DNA of 64,000 nt from SPCO01 sp964427285 (lineage in GTDB: Bacteria > Chloroflexota > Limnocylindria > Limnocylindrales > CSP1-4), in contig CAYRTS010000004.1 in assembly GCA_964427285.1 (NCBI GenBank), forward strand, positions 22,475 to 86,474, read 5' to 3'. Under the pieces are notes generated by a model. That model was not told where the DNA came from and searched no databases. It saw nothing but the letters and a program-made list of their open reading frames with translations. The position numbers were made by a program, and so were the translations under genes. Positions 21,950 to 30,479 of the stretch are shown one piece after another (position 1 is the stretch's first letter; each line of letters opens with the position of its first letter).

Positions 21950-22915
21950 CTAGCCGGACTGCTCCGTGAGCATCCCGGCGACAGACGCCCCTGACCCGCG
22001 CTGCCCGGTCTTTCGCGCGTTCCGCCACACGAGGAACTGGCCGATCACCAGGATCGACAGCGTGATCAGCAGCATGATCGCGGCGACCGCATTGGTCGCC
22101 GGCGTGACTCCCCGGCGGATCGTGCTGAAGACATAGAGCGGGATCGTCGTCGTGCCGGCCCCAGACACGAATGTCGTGATCACGTAGTCGTCGAAACTGA
22201 AGGTGAACGACAGCAGGAACCCGGCGACGATCGCGGGGAGGAGCTGCGGGAACGTGATCTGCCAGAACGTGCGCCAGGGCGTGCCGTAAAGGTCGTAGCT
22301 CGCCTCCACGTGCGTCCGGTCCATCCCCGACAGTCGCGCCCGGACCAGCAGCATCACGAGGCTGATGTTGAACAGCGCGTGGGCCGCAATGATCGTGTGG
22401 AACCCGAGCTTGAACTGCAGCCCGAGCATCGGGTTCAGCAGGTCGAACGCCGACGAGAAGAAGACGAGCGTCGCGAGCGCGATCACGATCTCGGGCACGA
22501 TGATGCTGATGAAGGTCAGTGCCTCGAATGGCGTGCGGAACCACTTCGGTGCCCGCTGGAGCCCGAGCGCGGCCATCGACCCGAAGATGGTGGCGAGGAT
22601 GGCCGTTGAGGTGGCGACGATGAAGCTGTTCAGGAGGGCGCTCTGCACGGCCGTATCGTTGAGGACGCTCTCGTACCACTTGAAGCTGAAACCCTGCCAG
22701 TTGGTGACCCGGCGATCAGTGGCGTTGAAGCTGAACACCACGACGATCGCGATCGGGATGTACAGGAACGCATAGACCAGGACCGTATGGCCCCGCAGCC
22801 AGGCTTCCACGAGACCACCAAAGCGCTGCGGCCGTGGCCGAGCCCGACCGCCGGCAGTGTCGACCAGCGCGCCCGCGTCCGGCTGCCGGACAACGGGCGT
22901 GACGGACGCCGTCAC
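21950..22915 (-). CDS. potC: Spermidine/putrescine-type ABC permease, PotC-like (set 2)
   Basis: A 321-residue permease homologous to the set 1 PotC, with the same hallmarks (VYAFLYIPIAIVVVFSFNAT, coupling loop MDRTHVEASYDLYGTPWRTF, TFSFDDYVITTFVSGAG). The GTG at 22915 overlaps the potB stop (GTGA). Similarity to set 1 is high in the channel helices but not in the termini, as expected for an old duplication. It lies directly upstream of the GlcG-like gene. Confidence 0.88.
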   Translation of the reverse strand: MTASVTPVVRQPDAGALVDTAGGRARPRPQRFGGLVEAWLRGHTVLVYAFLYIPIAIVVVFSFNATDRRVTNWQGFSFKWYESVLNDTAVQSALLNSFIVATSTAILATIFGSMAALGLQRAPKWFRTPFEALTFISIIVPEIVIALATLVFFSSAFDLLNPMLGLQFKLGFHTIIAAHALFNISLVMLLVRARLSGMDRTHVEASYDLYGTPWRTFWQITFPQLLPAIVAGFLLSFTFSFDDYVITTFVSGAGTTTIPLYVFSTIRRGVTPATNAVAAIMLLITLSILVIGQFLVWRNARKTGQRGSGASVAGMLTEQSG

Positions 22916-23820
22916 ACGACGCTCACTTCGCGCGACGTGCGGCCGCGATTGGCAAACCACAGGTAGAAGATCACCGACACGAGCATGATCAGGATCAGGA
23001 TGACGGCACGGGCCGCACCCTCCGGCCAGTTGCGCGCCTCGAGGAACTGGAGCACCAGCTGGTTGCCGATCAGGAACACCCGGCCATAGCCCAGGATGGC
23101 CGGAACCACGTACTCGCCCATCAGCGGAATGAACACGAGGATGCTGCCGGTGATCAGGCCTGGCAGCGTGATCGGCAGCGTGATCTGGCGAAACGTCGCC
23201 AGGCGCCCGGCGCCCAGATCCTTGGATGCCTCGACCAGGGTCCGATCCATGCGCTCCAGCGTGACGTAGATCGGGAACACCATCAGTGGCAGGTAGCCAT
23301 AGACGACGCCGATCAATACGGCGACGGGGGTCCCCAGGATCCGGAATGCGGGGTCGCCCGTGAGATCACCGAAGAACCCTGCGATGCCATCGGGGCCGAG
23401 CAACGTGAGCCACGCGTAGGTTCGGATGAGGAAGCTGGTCCAGAACGGGACGACCAGCAGGATGATCAGCAGGGTCTTGCGCGACCCTGCGCGGGTAGCG
23501 ATGAAGTACGCCATGGGCAGCGCGGCCAGCAGGCACAGGAGCGTGCCCGCTGACGCGAGCACGAGGCTCGTGAGGAATGGCGTGATCCGGTCAGGGTCGA
23601 GCGCCTGACCGTAGTTCTCGAACGTGAAGGCCGGCTCATAGCCGCCGATCCTGGTCGACTTGCCAAAGCTCATCAGGACGACGACGGCCAATGGCGCGAC
23701 CAGCAGGATCAGGTACCAGAGCCCGGCCGGCAGGACCAGCAGGCCCGTCAGGAGCCTCGAGCGCCATTCGCTGCGAGGCTGTCCGGACCGACCCGGAGCA
23801 GCCTCGCTCAGCGCGGACAT
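22912..23820 (-). CDS. potB: Spermidine/putrescine-type ABC permease, PotB-like (set 2)
   Basis: A 302-residue permease homologous to set 1 PotB (VVPFWTSFLIRTYAWLTLLG, coupling loop LVEASKDLGAGRLATFRQIT, six helices). It starts at an ATG at 23820, 23 bases after the set 2 potD stop, and its stop overlaps potC of set 2. The C-terminal ending GRTSREVSVV parallels GQVRREVSIL of the set 1 protein, another sign that the two permease pairs are paralogous. Confidence 0.88.
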   Translation of the reverse strand: MSALSEAAPGRSGQPRSEWRSRLLTGLLVLPAGLWYLILLVAPLAVVVLMSFGKSTRIGGYEPAFTFENYGQALDPDRITPFLTSLVLASAGTLLCLLAALPMAYFIATRAGSRKTLLIILLVVPFWTSFLIRTYAWLTLLGPDGIAGFFGDLTGDPAFRILGTPVAVLIGVVYGYLPLMVFPIYVTLERMDRTLVEASKDLGAGRLATFRQITLPITLPGLITGSILVFIPLMGEYVVPAILGYGRVFLIGNQLVLQFLEARNWPEGAARAVILILIMLVSVIFYLWFANRGRTSREVSVV

Positions 23821-23843
23821 GGAGCGAACGGGGGCCGGCTGAC

Positions 23844-25025
23844 CTACCCCTGCCCGATCTTCGACTTGAATTCTTCCCAGATGTCCAGCCGGATTGGGTC
23901 GGTCGATCGGTCCTGGGCACCTTCGAGCCGTGCCAGAACCTCGTCGGGCACGAAGAGGGCCGGATCGGCGAGCATCGCAGGATCAATGAATTTCTTCGCC
24001 TCGCTATTGCACGTGGCGTACTGGTTGGTCTCGGTCTCCTGTGCCTGGATCTCGGGCTCGTGGATGAAGTTGATGAACGCGTGCGCCGCGTTCGGGTGCG
24101 GGGCATCGGCGAGGACGACCCAGGTATCCATCCAGAAGAGCGTGCCGTCCTCGGGGATGTTGTAGACGATGTCGGCCGTCTCGGGCAGATCGCGAAGCTC
24201 GAGGATGCCTCCGGTCCAGACCAGGCCGAGCACGGCTTCCTCGGTCTCCATCTTCGTGTTGTACTGGTCCGAATCGAGAGCGAGGACGTGCGGGGCGATC
24301 CCGAGCAGGAGCTCGCGCGCCTCTTCCAGTTCGCTTTCGACCTCCGTGTTCAGGGAGTAGCCCAGGGCCTTCAGCGGCGCAACGAAGACATCACCCGGCG
24401 AGTCGACCATGACGATCCGGCCGGAGTACTTGGGCGCGACCTCAAAGAACTGCTTCCAGGTCTTGACCTCCTCCTTGACGATCTTCGTCCGGATGGCGAT
24501 TCCGGTCGTGCCCCAGTCCTTCGGGACCTGCCACTCGTCGGTCGGGTCCCACCAGATCTTTTTGAACGCCTGCTCGATGTACTTGACGTTGGGGATCCGG
24601 GACAGATCGAGCTTCTGGATGAAACCCTGATCGCGCATCGCCGGCACGAATTCCGCGGTCGGCGCGCTGACGTCCCATTGGCCGACCGCACCGCCCTGCA
24701 GCTTGGTCAGCAGTTCGTCGTTCGACGCGAAGGTGTCATACGTGAACTTCTCGATGCCGAATTTGGTCTTGAACGCCTCGATGTTCCCGGGGTCGACGTA
24801 ATCGCCCCAGTTGTACATGAAGAGGTCTTTCTCGATGTCTCCCGCGATGGCCGCCCCCGACGCGACCGGCGCCGCCGAGGGCGCAACGGATGCCGTTCCA
24901 GCGCTGCTGCACGCCGCCAGGAAGGCGGCGCTGGCCGACATCGTGCCCGCCCACAGGAAGCCACGACGGCTCAGCGGCGCGTTGGCCATGCGTCGGATCA
25001 CTCGATCCAGATCGTGTTCTGCCAC
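23844..25025 (-). CDS. potD: PotD-like extracellular solute-binding lipoprotein (set 2)
   Basis: A 393-residue binding protein with a Tat-like start (SRRGFLWAGTMSASAAFLAAC), ending in a lipobox LAAC. The mature part begins FMYNWGDYVDPGNIEAFKTK, closely resembling the spermidine/putrescine-binding PotD opening. It contains VPKDWGTTGIAIRTK and VVLADAPHPNAAHAFINFIH. The GTG start at 25025 follows GGAGGAGGAG. It lies 40 bases downstream of potA. The divergence between the two PotD proteins suggests that the two sets recognise different substrates while sharing one ATPase. Confidence 0.9.
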   Translation of the reverse strand: MAEHDLDRVIRRMANAPLSRRGFLWAGTMSASAAFLAACSSAGTASVAPSAAPVASGAAIAGDIEKDLFMYNWGDYVDPGNIEAFKTKFGIEKFTYDTFASNDELLTKLQGGAVGQWDVSAPTAEFVPAMRDQGFIQKLDLSRIPNVKYIEQAFKKIWWDPTDEWQVPKDWGTTGIAIRTKIVKEEVKTWKQFFEVAPKYSGRIVMVDSPGDVFVAPLKALGYSLNTEVESELEEARELLLGIAPHVLALDSDQYNTKMETEEAVLGLVWTGGILELRDLPETADIVYNIPEDGTLFWMDTWVVLADAPHPNAAHAFINFIHEPEIQAQETETNQYATCNSEAKKFIDPAMLADPALFVPDEVLARLEGAQDRSTDPIRLDIWEEFKSKIGQG

Positions 25026-25065
25026 GTTCGTGCTCCTCCTCCCGGTCTACCCGGGTCCGACGCCC

Positions 25066-26271
25066 CTAGTCCGAGAGGATCAGGTTGGCGTCCTCCTGCC
25101 ACCGGACGACGACCGGGTCGCCCGGACCAACTCCCGGGGCGCCACTGGCGCCCGCCGCATTCTGGTGACGGACGATGAGTTCGCCCGCTTCTGCTGTCGT
25201 CACACGATATTCGGTCTGGTCACCCAGGTACGTACCCTGCTGCACCCGCCCGCTGATCTGGGTCGTCCCCGCTATCGGCGGCGCCGCCCGGTCCGCCGAG
25301 GCGACTTCGAGCCGTTCCGGTCGGGTGGCCACGACCACGCCATCCCCGGCTGCTCGATGCGCCTCGGGGTTGGTCAACCTGCCTCGCAGCGTCAGGCCGT
25401 GGCTCGTCCGAACCATGACCGTGCCGTCCGAAGCAGACGCCTCGACGACCGTCGCATCGATGAAGTTGGTGGTCCCGATAAAGCTCGCCACGAATCGGTT
25501 GACCGGTCGCTCGTACAGCTCGGTCGGCCCGCCCATCTGCTGGATCCGTCCGTCGCGCATGACCACGATCACGTCGCTCATCGTGAGCGCCTCCTCCTGA
25601 TCGTGGGTCACGTACACGAAGGTGATGCCGACTTCGCGCTGGAGCGCCTTGAGTTCCAGCTGCATCTCCTTGCGCAGCTTGAGGTCGAGCGCACCCAGCG
25701 GCTCGTCGAGCAGGAGCACGGTCGGCCGGTTGACCAGCGCCCGCGCAAGCGCGACACGCTGCTGCTGGCCGCCGGACATCTCCCACGTACGACGCTTGCC
25801 GTAGCCACTGAGCCGGACGAGATCCAGCGCCTCGGCGACCCGCCGTTCCTCCTCTGCCTTGCCGACCTTGCGCTGGCGCAGGCCGTAGCCCACGTTCTGG
25901 GCGACGTTCATGTGGGGGAACAACGCGTAGTGCTGAAAAACGGTGTTGACGTTGCGCTGATAGGGCGGGACGCCCGCAATCGGATGGCCGTCCAGGAAGA
26001 TCTCGCCCTCGGTCGGTTGCTCGAAGCCCGCAATCATCCGCAGCGTCGTGGTCTTGCCGCAGCCTGATGGTCCGAGCAGGCTATAGAACGCTCCACGGGC
26101 AATCGTCAGGCGCATTCGATCGACCGCGGTGACCGCCCCGAAGCGCTTCGTCACATCCAGGATCTCGACGTCCGGGGTCGAAGCCGCGGCCGTGCTCAGC
26201 GCGGCGGGGGACGGCCGGAAGCCCGTGGGTGCGGGCGTAATCTCCATGCCGGTCGACAGAGAGACGATCAA
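25066..26271 (-). CDS. potA: Spermidine/putrescine-type ABC transporter ATPase, PotA-like
   Basis: A 401-residue ABC ATPase with Walker A (LGPSGCGKTTTLRMIAGFE), Q-loop (TVFQHYALFPHM), signature (MSGGQQQRVALARALVN), Walker B (LLLDEPLGALD) and H-loop (VTHDQEEALTMSD). A C-terminal TOBE-type regulatory domain (residues 280-401) completes it. It heads a minus-strand locus of eight genes and is the only ATPase for two permease pairs. Start choice: TTG 26271 has GAGGG six bases upstream; ATG 26247 (MEITPAP) has no clear site but is plausible. A promoter and a long palindrome lie directly upstream. Confidence 0.93.
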   Translation of the reverse strand: MIVSLSTGMEITPAPTGFRPSPAALSTAAASTPDVEILDVTKRFGAVTAVDRMRLTIARGAFYSLLGPSGCGKTTTLRMIAGFEQPTEGEIFLDGHPIAGVPPYQRNVNTVFQHYALFPHMNVAQNVGYGLRQRKVGKAEEERRVAEALDLVRLSGYGKRRTWEMSGGQQQRVALARALVNRPTVLLLDEPLGALDLKLRKEMQLELKALQREVGITFVYVTHDQEEALTMSDVIVVMRDGRIQQMGGPTELYERPVNRFVASFIGTTNFIDATVVEASASDGTVMVRTSHGLTLRGRLTNPEAHRAAGDGVVVATRPERLEVASADRAAPPIAGTTQISGRVQQGTYLGDQTEYRVTTAEAGELIVRHQNAAGASGAPGVGPGDPVVVRWQEDANLILSD

Positions 26272-26308
26272 CGGCTGCCCTCGCAGGTTCAGGTCCGGGC
26301 ACTCGACG

Positions 26309-26337
26309 GTGAACCTGTAGCCGCGCTACAGGCTCAC
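26309..26337. promoter_or_regulatory. 29-bp palindrome in the potA / XRE-cupin intergenic region, likely operator
   Basis: The arms are GTGAACCTGTAGC (26309-26321) and GCTACAGGCTCAC (26325-26337), complementary at 12 of 13 positions around a three-base centre. The site begins three bases downstream of the -10 box of the potA promoter, so it covers the expected transcription start. A repressor bound here would block transcription of the transporter locus. The divergent XRE-cupin gene encodes the obvious candidate regulator. Confidence 0.7.
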
Positions 26338-26340
26338 CGC

Positions 26341-26369
26341 ATGGTACGGGCGAAGGCAATGACCGTCAA
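26341..26369 (-). promoter_or_regulatory. Promoter of the polyamine transporter locus
   Basis: On the minus strand TTGACG (26364-26369) and TACCAT (26341-26346) are separated by exactly 17 bases, a good match to a primary sigma factor promoter. The expected start point falls near 26334, inside the adjacent palindrome. Confidence 0.65.
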
Positions 26370-26437
26370 CGTCGGATGGCTGCGAATCTCGCACCCCGCA
26401 CCAACGGACCCGAGCCGCACGGATGCCGGGCTGTACC

Positions 26438-26443
26438 TATACT
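26438..26443 (+). promoter_or_regulatory. -10 element (TATACT) of the XRE-cupin regulator
   Basis: TATACT, preceded by TGTACC, lies 34 bases before the GTG start at 26478, and GAGAGG follows as ribosome binding site. No convincing -35 element is seen. Confidence 0.5.
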
Positions 26444-26477
26444 TCAGTTTGTTGTAGGCGTCCGCCGAGAGGCTCCC

Positions 26478-27032
26478 GTGGCCACCGATTTGCAGCTGGG
26501 CACCCGCATCCGATCACTTCGACAGGCCAGGCGGCTGACCCTCCGCGACGTTTCACAGCGGGCCGGCGTGACCGAGAGCTTTCTGTCGCAGGTCGAGCGC
26601 GACGTGACGAGTCCATCGATCGCCACCGTCCAGCGGATCGCGCACGCGCTGGATCTCTCGATCGGACAGCTCTTCGCCGAGGAACCGGCCACGGGCCGGA
26701 TCGTCCGCCGCGAGGCGCGTCGGCGGGTGGCCTACCCGGGCCTGCGGGCCGTCGACGAATTCCTGACCTCGAACATGGCCGGCAGGCTCCAGGTGATCCT
26801 GTCCACGATCGAACCCGGCGGTGGAACCGGGGCCGAGCCGTACACCCACGACTCCGACGAGGAGGTCGTCGTCGTCCTCGAGGGCGTCCTGGATCTCTGG
26901 GTCGGCGACGAGCACTACGTACTGCGTCAGGGTGATGCCATCACCTTCCCATCGCGCATGCCGCACTGGAACATGAACCATGGCGACGAGCCGGCGGTGG
27001 TCCTGTTCTGCGTCACCCCACCCAGCTTCTAG
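26478..27032 (+). CDS. XRE-family transcriptional regulator with cupin domain
   Basis: A 184-residue regulator. Residues 5-60 form a helix-turn-helix of XRE type (LGTRIRSLRQARRLTLRDVS, VTESFLSQVERDVTSPSIAT). Residues 105-175 form a cupin barrel (GTGAEPYTHDSDEEVVVVLE, then YVLRQGDAITFPSRMPHWNM) that probably senses a small ligand. This is the PuuR/SutR architecture, and PuuR represses putrescine genes in E. coli. I use the GTG at 26478 because GAGAGG lies five bases upstream; the open frame runs back to 26376. Divergence from potA suggests that it controls the transporter locus. Confidence 0.9.
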   Translation: MATDLQLGTRIRSLRQARRLTLRDVSQRAGVTESFLSQVERDVTSPSIATVQRIAHALDLSIGQLFAEEPATGRIVRREARRRVAYPGLRAVDEFLTSNMAGRLQVILSTIEPGGGTGAEPYTHDSDEEVVVVLEGVLDLWVGDEHYVLRQGDAITFPSRMPHWNMNHGDEPAVVLFCVTPPSF

Positions 27033-27055
27033 CCCGGGCCTCCGATCTGCCCCCG

Positions 27056-27061
27056 TAGAAT
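27056..27061 (+). promoter_or_regulatory. Leaderless-type -10 element before manC
   Basis: TAGAAT ends nine bases before the ATG at 27071. The same hexamer at the same distance precedes lysC. There is no Shine-Dalgarno sequence. Confidence 0.5.
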
Positions 27062-27070
27062 GCCCCGCAT

Positions 27071-28132
27071 ATGTACGCGCTGATCATGGCCGGTGGGGGC
27101 GGCACGCGGCTCCATCCGCTGAGTCAACCGGAACGTCCGAAGCCGTTCCTGCCGCTGATCGGCGGCGAATCGTTGCTGCAGGCAACCGTGGCGCGGCTCG
27201 CCAGCGTCACAGACGACATCACGATCGTCACCGATCGGCGCTACGAGCGGCTGGTCCGCGAGGAGGTGCCCGGCGCGGCCGTGCTCCTGGAGCCAATGGC
27301 TCGCAACACGGCCGCGGCCATCGCGCTTGCGGCGCTGGCGATCGATCGGGCGCCCGACGACGTCATGCTCGTCCTGCCGGCCGATCAGACCGTGGAGCGG
27401 ACGGATGTCTTCGCCGGCGTGCTCCGTGGGGCGGAGCACCTCGCCATTGACGCATTCGGCGTCGACGATCCCTTGGTGACGCTCGGAATCGCGCCCGACC
27501 GGCCGGCGACGGAGTACGGCTACCTGATCCCGGACCTGGATCGCGGGGCAGATGCCCATGGCCTGCGCGCCTACCCGCTGCTGCGCTTCGAGGAGAAGCC
27601 ACGGCCGGCTCGTGCCGAGGAATTGGCCGGGCAACCGGGTGTTGCCTGGAACGCCGGGATCTTCCTCTGGCGCAGGCGCTCCATCCTTGCTGCCCTCGGC
27701 CGATACACCGGGCTGGTTCAGTCGTTCGGACCGATGGTCGCCACGCCCAAGACGCTTGAACGTGCCTACGAATCGATCCAGAAGGCCATCTCCATCGACC
27801 ATGCCGTGATGGAGAGCGCCGCACGCGACGGGAGCGTGGTCATGGCCGCCATGGCGGTCGGCTGGTCGGACATCGGGTCGTGGTCGGCGCTCCTCGCCGC
27901 GATCGGGGCTGTCGGGCATGGGTCGGTCCTGGCGACCGGTGAATCGACCGATGTCGAGCTCGGGGATCTCGTGGTCCGGCGCGCGGAGGGTCGGCTCGGG
28001 ATCATCGCCCCACCCGAGCGAGGTAGCATCACCGCAATGCACCCGATTGCCGTTCTTCGAGGTGCCGGTCCGGACCGGGCCCGCATCGAGGCCCTCATCG
28101 CCAGGTGTGATCGGCCGGGGGATCGGGCGTGA
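27071..28132 (+). CDS. manC: Mannose-1-phosphate guanylyltransferase
   Basis: A 353-residue nucleotidyltransferase making GDP-mannose from mannose-1-phosphate and GTP. It has the pyrophosphorylase loop MAGGGGTRLHPLSQPERPKP, LEPMARNTAAAIALAA, the PADQTVER metal-site segment, ATEYGYL and RFEEKP, and the VGWSDIGSW block typical of the GMP type. It lacks the C-terminal isomerase domain of bifunctional enzymes; the cupin two genes downstream may supply it. The stop overlaps the next GTG (GTGA). Confidence 0.93.
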   Translation: MYALIMAGGGGTRLHPLSQPERPKPFLPLIGGESLLQATVARLASVTDDITIVTDRRYERLVREEVPGAAVLLEPMARNTAAAIALAALAIDRAPDDVMLVLPADQTVERTDVFAGVLRGAEHLAIDAFGVDDPLVTLGIAPDRPATEYGYLIPDLDRGADAHGLRAYPLLRFEEKPRPARAEELAGQPGVAWNAGIFLWRRRSILAALGRYTGLVQSFGPMVATPKTLERAYESIQKAISIDHAVMESAARDGSVVMAAMAVGWSDIGSWSALLAAIGAVGHGSVLATGESTDVELGDLVVRRAEGRLGIIAPPERGSITAMHPIAVLRGAGPDRARIEALIARCDRPGDRA

Positions 28133-29610
28133 CGCTGGCGGGCGACGCCCCCGCGGCCACGACCATCGTGTTCGGGACGGACGGCTGGCGCGCCCGGATC
28201 GCCGACGAGTTCACCTTCGACAACGTCCGCCGCTGCGCCGATGGGGTAGCCCAGTACGTCGTTGATCGCGGCGAGACGGCCAGGGGGGTAGTGATCGCCT
28301 ACGACCGCCGCTTCGCGTCGGAGCACTTCGCCCAGGCGGCCGCCGAGGTCCTCCTCGCCCGTGACATCCCGGTCGCGTTTGCGGTTCACGCAGTCCCGAC
28401 CCAGATGAGTTCGTACGAGGTGGTCCAGCGCGGAGCGGCCGCCGGGATTGTGATCACAGCCAGCCACAACCCCTGGGTCGACAACGGGTTCAAGGTGAAG
28501 GCCCCGAGCGGCGCGGCGGCCGGCGCCGACATCCTCGGCGTCATCGAGGCGCGTCTCGCGACGAACGGCCACGCGGCCATTCCGCGCCGACCGTTCGCCG
28601 ACGCGGAGGCGGCCGGGCTGGTCGAGTGGTTCGATCCGTACGAGGGATACGAGCAGTTCGTCCGGCGGACCGTCGATCTGGACGCGTTGCGAGCCGCCGA
28701 CGTCCACATCCTCGTCGACCCGATGTGGGGCGCCGGTAGTGGCTGGCTGTCACGTCTGCTGGCGGGCGGTCGGCTCCGGGTGACGGAGATCCACCAGGAA
28801 CGCAACCCCTGGTTCGGTGGCGTCAACCCGGAGCCGATCCGTCCGAACATCGATGAGGCGCTGAGCATCCTCGCCGCAGGCGGGTTCGATCTCGGGCTGC
28901 TACTCGACGGTGACGCGGATCGTGCCGGAGCGGCCGACGAGCGTGGCACGTTCATCCACCAGCTCCAGGTCACGGGCTTGCTGATGTACTACCTGGCCGA
29001 GCATCGTGGCTGGCGCGACCCGGTCGTCGTCAGCGTCAACAACACCTCGATGGCAGCGCGGCTCGGTCAGCACTACGGGATCGCCACGCACGAGACGCCG
29101 GTCGGCTTCAAATTCATCGGCCCGCGAATGATCGAGACTGGGGCGATGATGGGCGCCGAGGAATCGGGAGGTTTCGGGTTCGGGATGCACCTCCCCGAGC
29201 GCGACGGCGTCTACGCCGATCTGCTGCTGCTGGACCTGTTCCTGCGCGAGCGCGCGGCCGGTCGCTGGCCCGTCTCACGGGCGATCGAGCAGTTTCACGA
29301 AATCGCCGGCCCATCGTTCTACCGCCGGGTCGACGTCCACATCGATCGCCCGGTGTACGCCGAAACGAAACGGCGGCTCCTGGTCGATCTGCGCGCGCAG
29401 GCCCCGACCGAGCTGGCGGGCGAGCCCGTGACGCGCACCGTCGCGCTCGACACCGGTGACGGCTTCAAGTTCTGGGTGGCCGATGGATCGTGGCTGCTGG
29501 TCCGAGCGTCGGGCACCGAGCCGCTGGTTCGGATCTACACCGAAGCCACATCGCCAGCGACCCGCGACGACATGCTGGTCGCCGGCGAGCGGCTGGTCCG
29601 GGGTACATGA
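28129..29610 (+). CDS. Phosphomannomutase / phosphoglucomutase family protein
   Basis: A 493-residue alpha-D-phosphohexomutase. The four-domain signatures are visible: FGTDGWRARIADEFT, the phosphoserine loop GIVITASHNPWVDNGFKVK, the metal loop LLLDGDADRAGAADERGTF, the sugar loop GAEESGGFGFGMHLPERDG and the phosphate loop LLVRASGTEPLVRIYTEA. It interconverts mannose- or glucose-6-phosphate and the 1-phosphate. Placed between manC and a mannose-6-phosphate isomerase-type cupin, phosphomannomutase is the likely main role, although specificity cannot be read directly. It starts at a GTG overlapping manC. Confidence 0.9.
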   Translation: MTLAGDAPAATTIVFGTDGWRARIADEFTFDNVRRCADGVAQYVVDRGETARGVVIAYDRRFASEHFAQAAAEVLLARDIPVAFAVHAVPTQMSSYEVVQRGAAAGIVITASHNPWVDNGFKVKAPSGAAAGADILGVIEARLATNGHAAIPRRPFADAEAAGLVEWFDPYEGYEQFVRRTVDLDALRAADVHILVDPMWGAGSGWLSRLLAGGRLRVTEIHQERNPWFGGVNPEPIRPNIDEALSILAAGGFDLGLLLDGDADRAGAADERGTFIHQLQVTGLLMYYLAEHRGWRDPVVVSVNNTSMAARLGQHYGIATHETPVGFKFIGPRMIETGAMMGAEESGGFGFGMHLPERDGVYADLLLLDLFLRERAAGRWPVSRAIEQFHEIAGPSFYRRVDVHIDRPVYAETKRRLLVDLRAQAPTELAGEPVTRTVALDTGDGFKFWVADGSWLLVRASGTEPLVRIYTEATSPATRDDMLVAGERLVRGT

Positions 29611-30005
29611 ACCCGGATCCGGCGGATCCGGCGCATCCGGCTGCGCCCGGGCGCCGGGTGGACAAGCCGTGGGGCCACGAACTCATCTGGGCTCACACGG
29701 ACCGCTACGTCGGGAAGCTGCTGGTCATCGAGGCCGGCCAGCGGCTGAGCCTGCAGCGGCACCTGGTCAAGGACGAATCGATCCTGGTCTCGTCCGGTCG
29801 CCTGCGGCTGCATCTCGAAGATGACGGCGGGACGCTTCGTACCGAAGAGCTCGGCCCGGGGGACCACCGCCACGTGGCGACGGGTCGCGTCCATCGCTTC
29901 GAGGCCCTCGAGCGCTGCACCTTGATCGAGGTGTCGACCCCGGAACTCGACGACGTCATCCGCCTTGCAGACGATTTCGGTCGCGAAGGGACCACCGCCC
30001 CGTAG
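29607..30005 (+). CDS. Cupin, mannose-6-phosphate isomerase type II-like
   Basis: A 132-residue single cupin domain. The opening DKPWGHELIWAHTDRYVGKL, the metal-ligand block SLQRHLVKDESILVSSGRLR and the second block GPGDHRHVATGRVHRFEALE fit the type II phosphomannose isomerase domain that is often fused to ManC. Here it is a separate small gene whose ATG overlaps the mutase stop (ATGA). It would either isomerise fructose-6-phosphate to mannose-6-phosphate or act as a regulatory cupin. The cluster manC, mutase, cupin is thus a compact GDP-mannose operon. Confidence 0.85.
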   Translation: MNPDPADPAHPAAPGRRVDKPWGHELIWAHTDRYVGKLLVIEAGQRLSLQRHLVKDESILVSSGRLRLHLEDDGGTLRTEELGPGDHRHVATGRVHRFEALERCTLIEVSTPELDDVIRLADDFGREGTTAP

Positions 30006-30063
30006 CTCCGATGGGCAACCCCAGGCTGACGAAATTCGGGGTGACCGGGCAGCCCGGCGGGTG

Positions 30064-30107
30064 TAGGCTAACGGCACGTGACCGCCACCAACCGGTCGTG
30101 GTGCTGA
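30064..30107 (+). promoter_or_regulatory. -10 element and possible nine-codon leader ORF before the SWIM gene
   Basis: TAGGCT (30064-30069) lies eight bases before a GTG (30078) opening a nine-residue frame, VTATNRSWC, which stops at 30107. The spacing is that of the leaderless genes in this window. The SWIM gene follows at 30158 with its own ribosome binding site, so the leader ORF may be fortuitous. Confidence 0.35.
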
Positions 30108-30157
30108 CCGGAAGGCGGCCTCGCCAGTGCCCAGAGGGCCACGGAGGTAGCTGTACG

Positions 30158-30430
30158 ATGCATAGCTCCCTGATCGGCAAGGTCGAGAAGGCCAATCGGT
30201 ACGCGCGCGAACTCGATCGGATCACGATCGACCGTCTCTCGCTGACGTTCCGTGGCGACAATGACACACACCGTGTCGACCTCGACGCCGGCCAGTGGCA
30301 ATGCAACTGCCACTACTTCACCAGTTGGGGATCCTGTGCCCACCTGCTGGCGCTCCAGAAGGTTCTCGGCGTGATGCTGCCCGAGGAGGCCCAGGTCAGC
30401 ATCTTTTCTGCAGCGCCGGTTCCCGCCTGA
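30158..30430 (+). CDS. Small SWIM zinc-finger protein
   Basis: A 90-residue protein whose centre is a SWIM-type zinc finger: the ligand set C-x-C ... C-x-H appears as CNCHYFTSWGSCAHLLALQK. SWIM domains bind DNA or mediate protein contacts; they usually occur in larger proteins, such as Swi2/Snf2 ATPases and recombination mediators. Here the domain stands alone with about 50 residues before it (MHSSLIGKVEKANRYARELD onward). GGAGG lies about ten bases before the ATG. No operon partner is evident, so its function is unknown. Confidence 0.85.
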   Translation: MHSSLIGKVEKANRYARELDRITIDRLSLTFRGDNDTHRVDLDAGQWQCNCHYFTSWGSCAHLLALQKVLGVMLPEEAQVSIFSAAPVPA

Positions 30431-30479
30431 CCTGGGCCCGCCGCTGACCCGTGGCGTCATGCGCGTTGGATCCTGCCCG

